Origin: an uncultured Bacteroidia bacterium
Lineage (GTDB): Bacteria; Bacteroidota; Bacteroidia; Bacteroidales; UBA932
DNA length: 34,046 nt
Assembly (NCBI GenBank): GCA_902797435.1
Contig: CADBSV010000012.1
Location: forward strand, 1 to 34,046
Direction of reading: 5' to 3'
Shown in pieces: positions 34,035 to 34,046 of the stretch. The position numbers and the translations under genes were made by a program. Below the pieces are notes generated by a model. The model saw only the letters and a list, made by a program, of their open reading frames with translations. It made no database searches and was not told the origin of the DNA. Every line of letters starts with the position of its first letter. Within the stretch, counting starts at the first letter, position 1.

Positions 34035-34046
34035 TGCTGGAGGTTA

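Overview
The window looks like a chromosomal segment from a GC-rich member of the Bacteroidota, most likely Bacteroidales. The evidence is the Bacteroidota-type promoter (TTTG about 19 nt before TAnnTTTG) ahead of many genes, the general lack of Shine-Dalgarno sequences, a complete moxR-bat operon of the Bacteroides fragilis aerotolerance type, an N-terminally extended S4-domain pseudouridine synthase, and family-level resemblance of the proteins. I cannot fix the genus from the sequence. No prophage, IS element, CRISPR array or defence island is visible. Most of the window is housekeeping or envelope biogenesis.

Layout. 1-255: five units of a 51-52 bp tandem repeat, running off the left edge. 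299-2668 (-): secreted GH31 glycosidase. 2687-3092: gene-free stretch with two kinds of 52 bp repeat pairs and a strong terminator. 3093-4229 (-): OmpA-type porin with its own textbook promoter. 4308-12421 (-): seven-gene operon moxR, DUF58, DUF4381-like, batA, batB, batC and a fused batD-batE. Every junction overlaps or is separated by one base. 12445-13239 (+): truA, divergent from moxR. 13343-15252 (+): exbB-exbD-tonB energy-transduction operon. 15304-20111 (+): rluB-like pseudouridine synthase, era and topoisomerase IV subunit A. 20219-26680 (+): aroK, lysS, trmH/spoU methyltransferase, recJ, aroE, nagB. 26764-27357 (-): ssb, convergent with nagB across a perfect 12 bp hairpin. 27522-30342 (+): two tandem paralogous MFS transporters. 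30409-32280 (+): dxs. 32326-34034 (+): tRNA-Thr(TGT), Tyr(GTA), Gly(TCC), Thr(GGT), tuf, then tRNA-Trp(CCA) at the right edge.

How the genes fit together. The Bat proteins form a predicted inner-membrane assembly: a MoxR AAA+ ATPase, a DUF58 partner, two membrane-anchored VWA proteins, a TPR protein and a BatD/BatE scaffold. It is commonly linked to envelope or oxidative stress. ExbB/ExbD/TonB would energise outer-membrane receptors, and the OmpA protein would tie the outer membrane to peptidoglycan. The remaining genes serve translation (truA, rluB, era, lysS, trmH, tRNAs, tuf), replication and repair (parC, recJ, ssb), aromatic amino acids (aroK, aroE), isoprenoids (dxs) and amino sugars (nagB).

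Most worth a second look: the batD-batE fusion, an intergenic repeat family shared by two distant loci, the alternating A/B minisatellite at the left edge, a set of -7 boxes only 6-7 nt from start codons that suggests leaderless mRNAs, and the tandem MFS pair. I found no clearly new multi-gene system.
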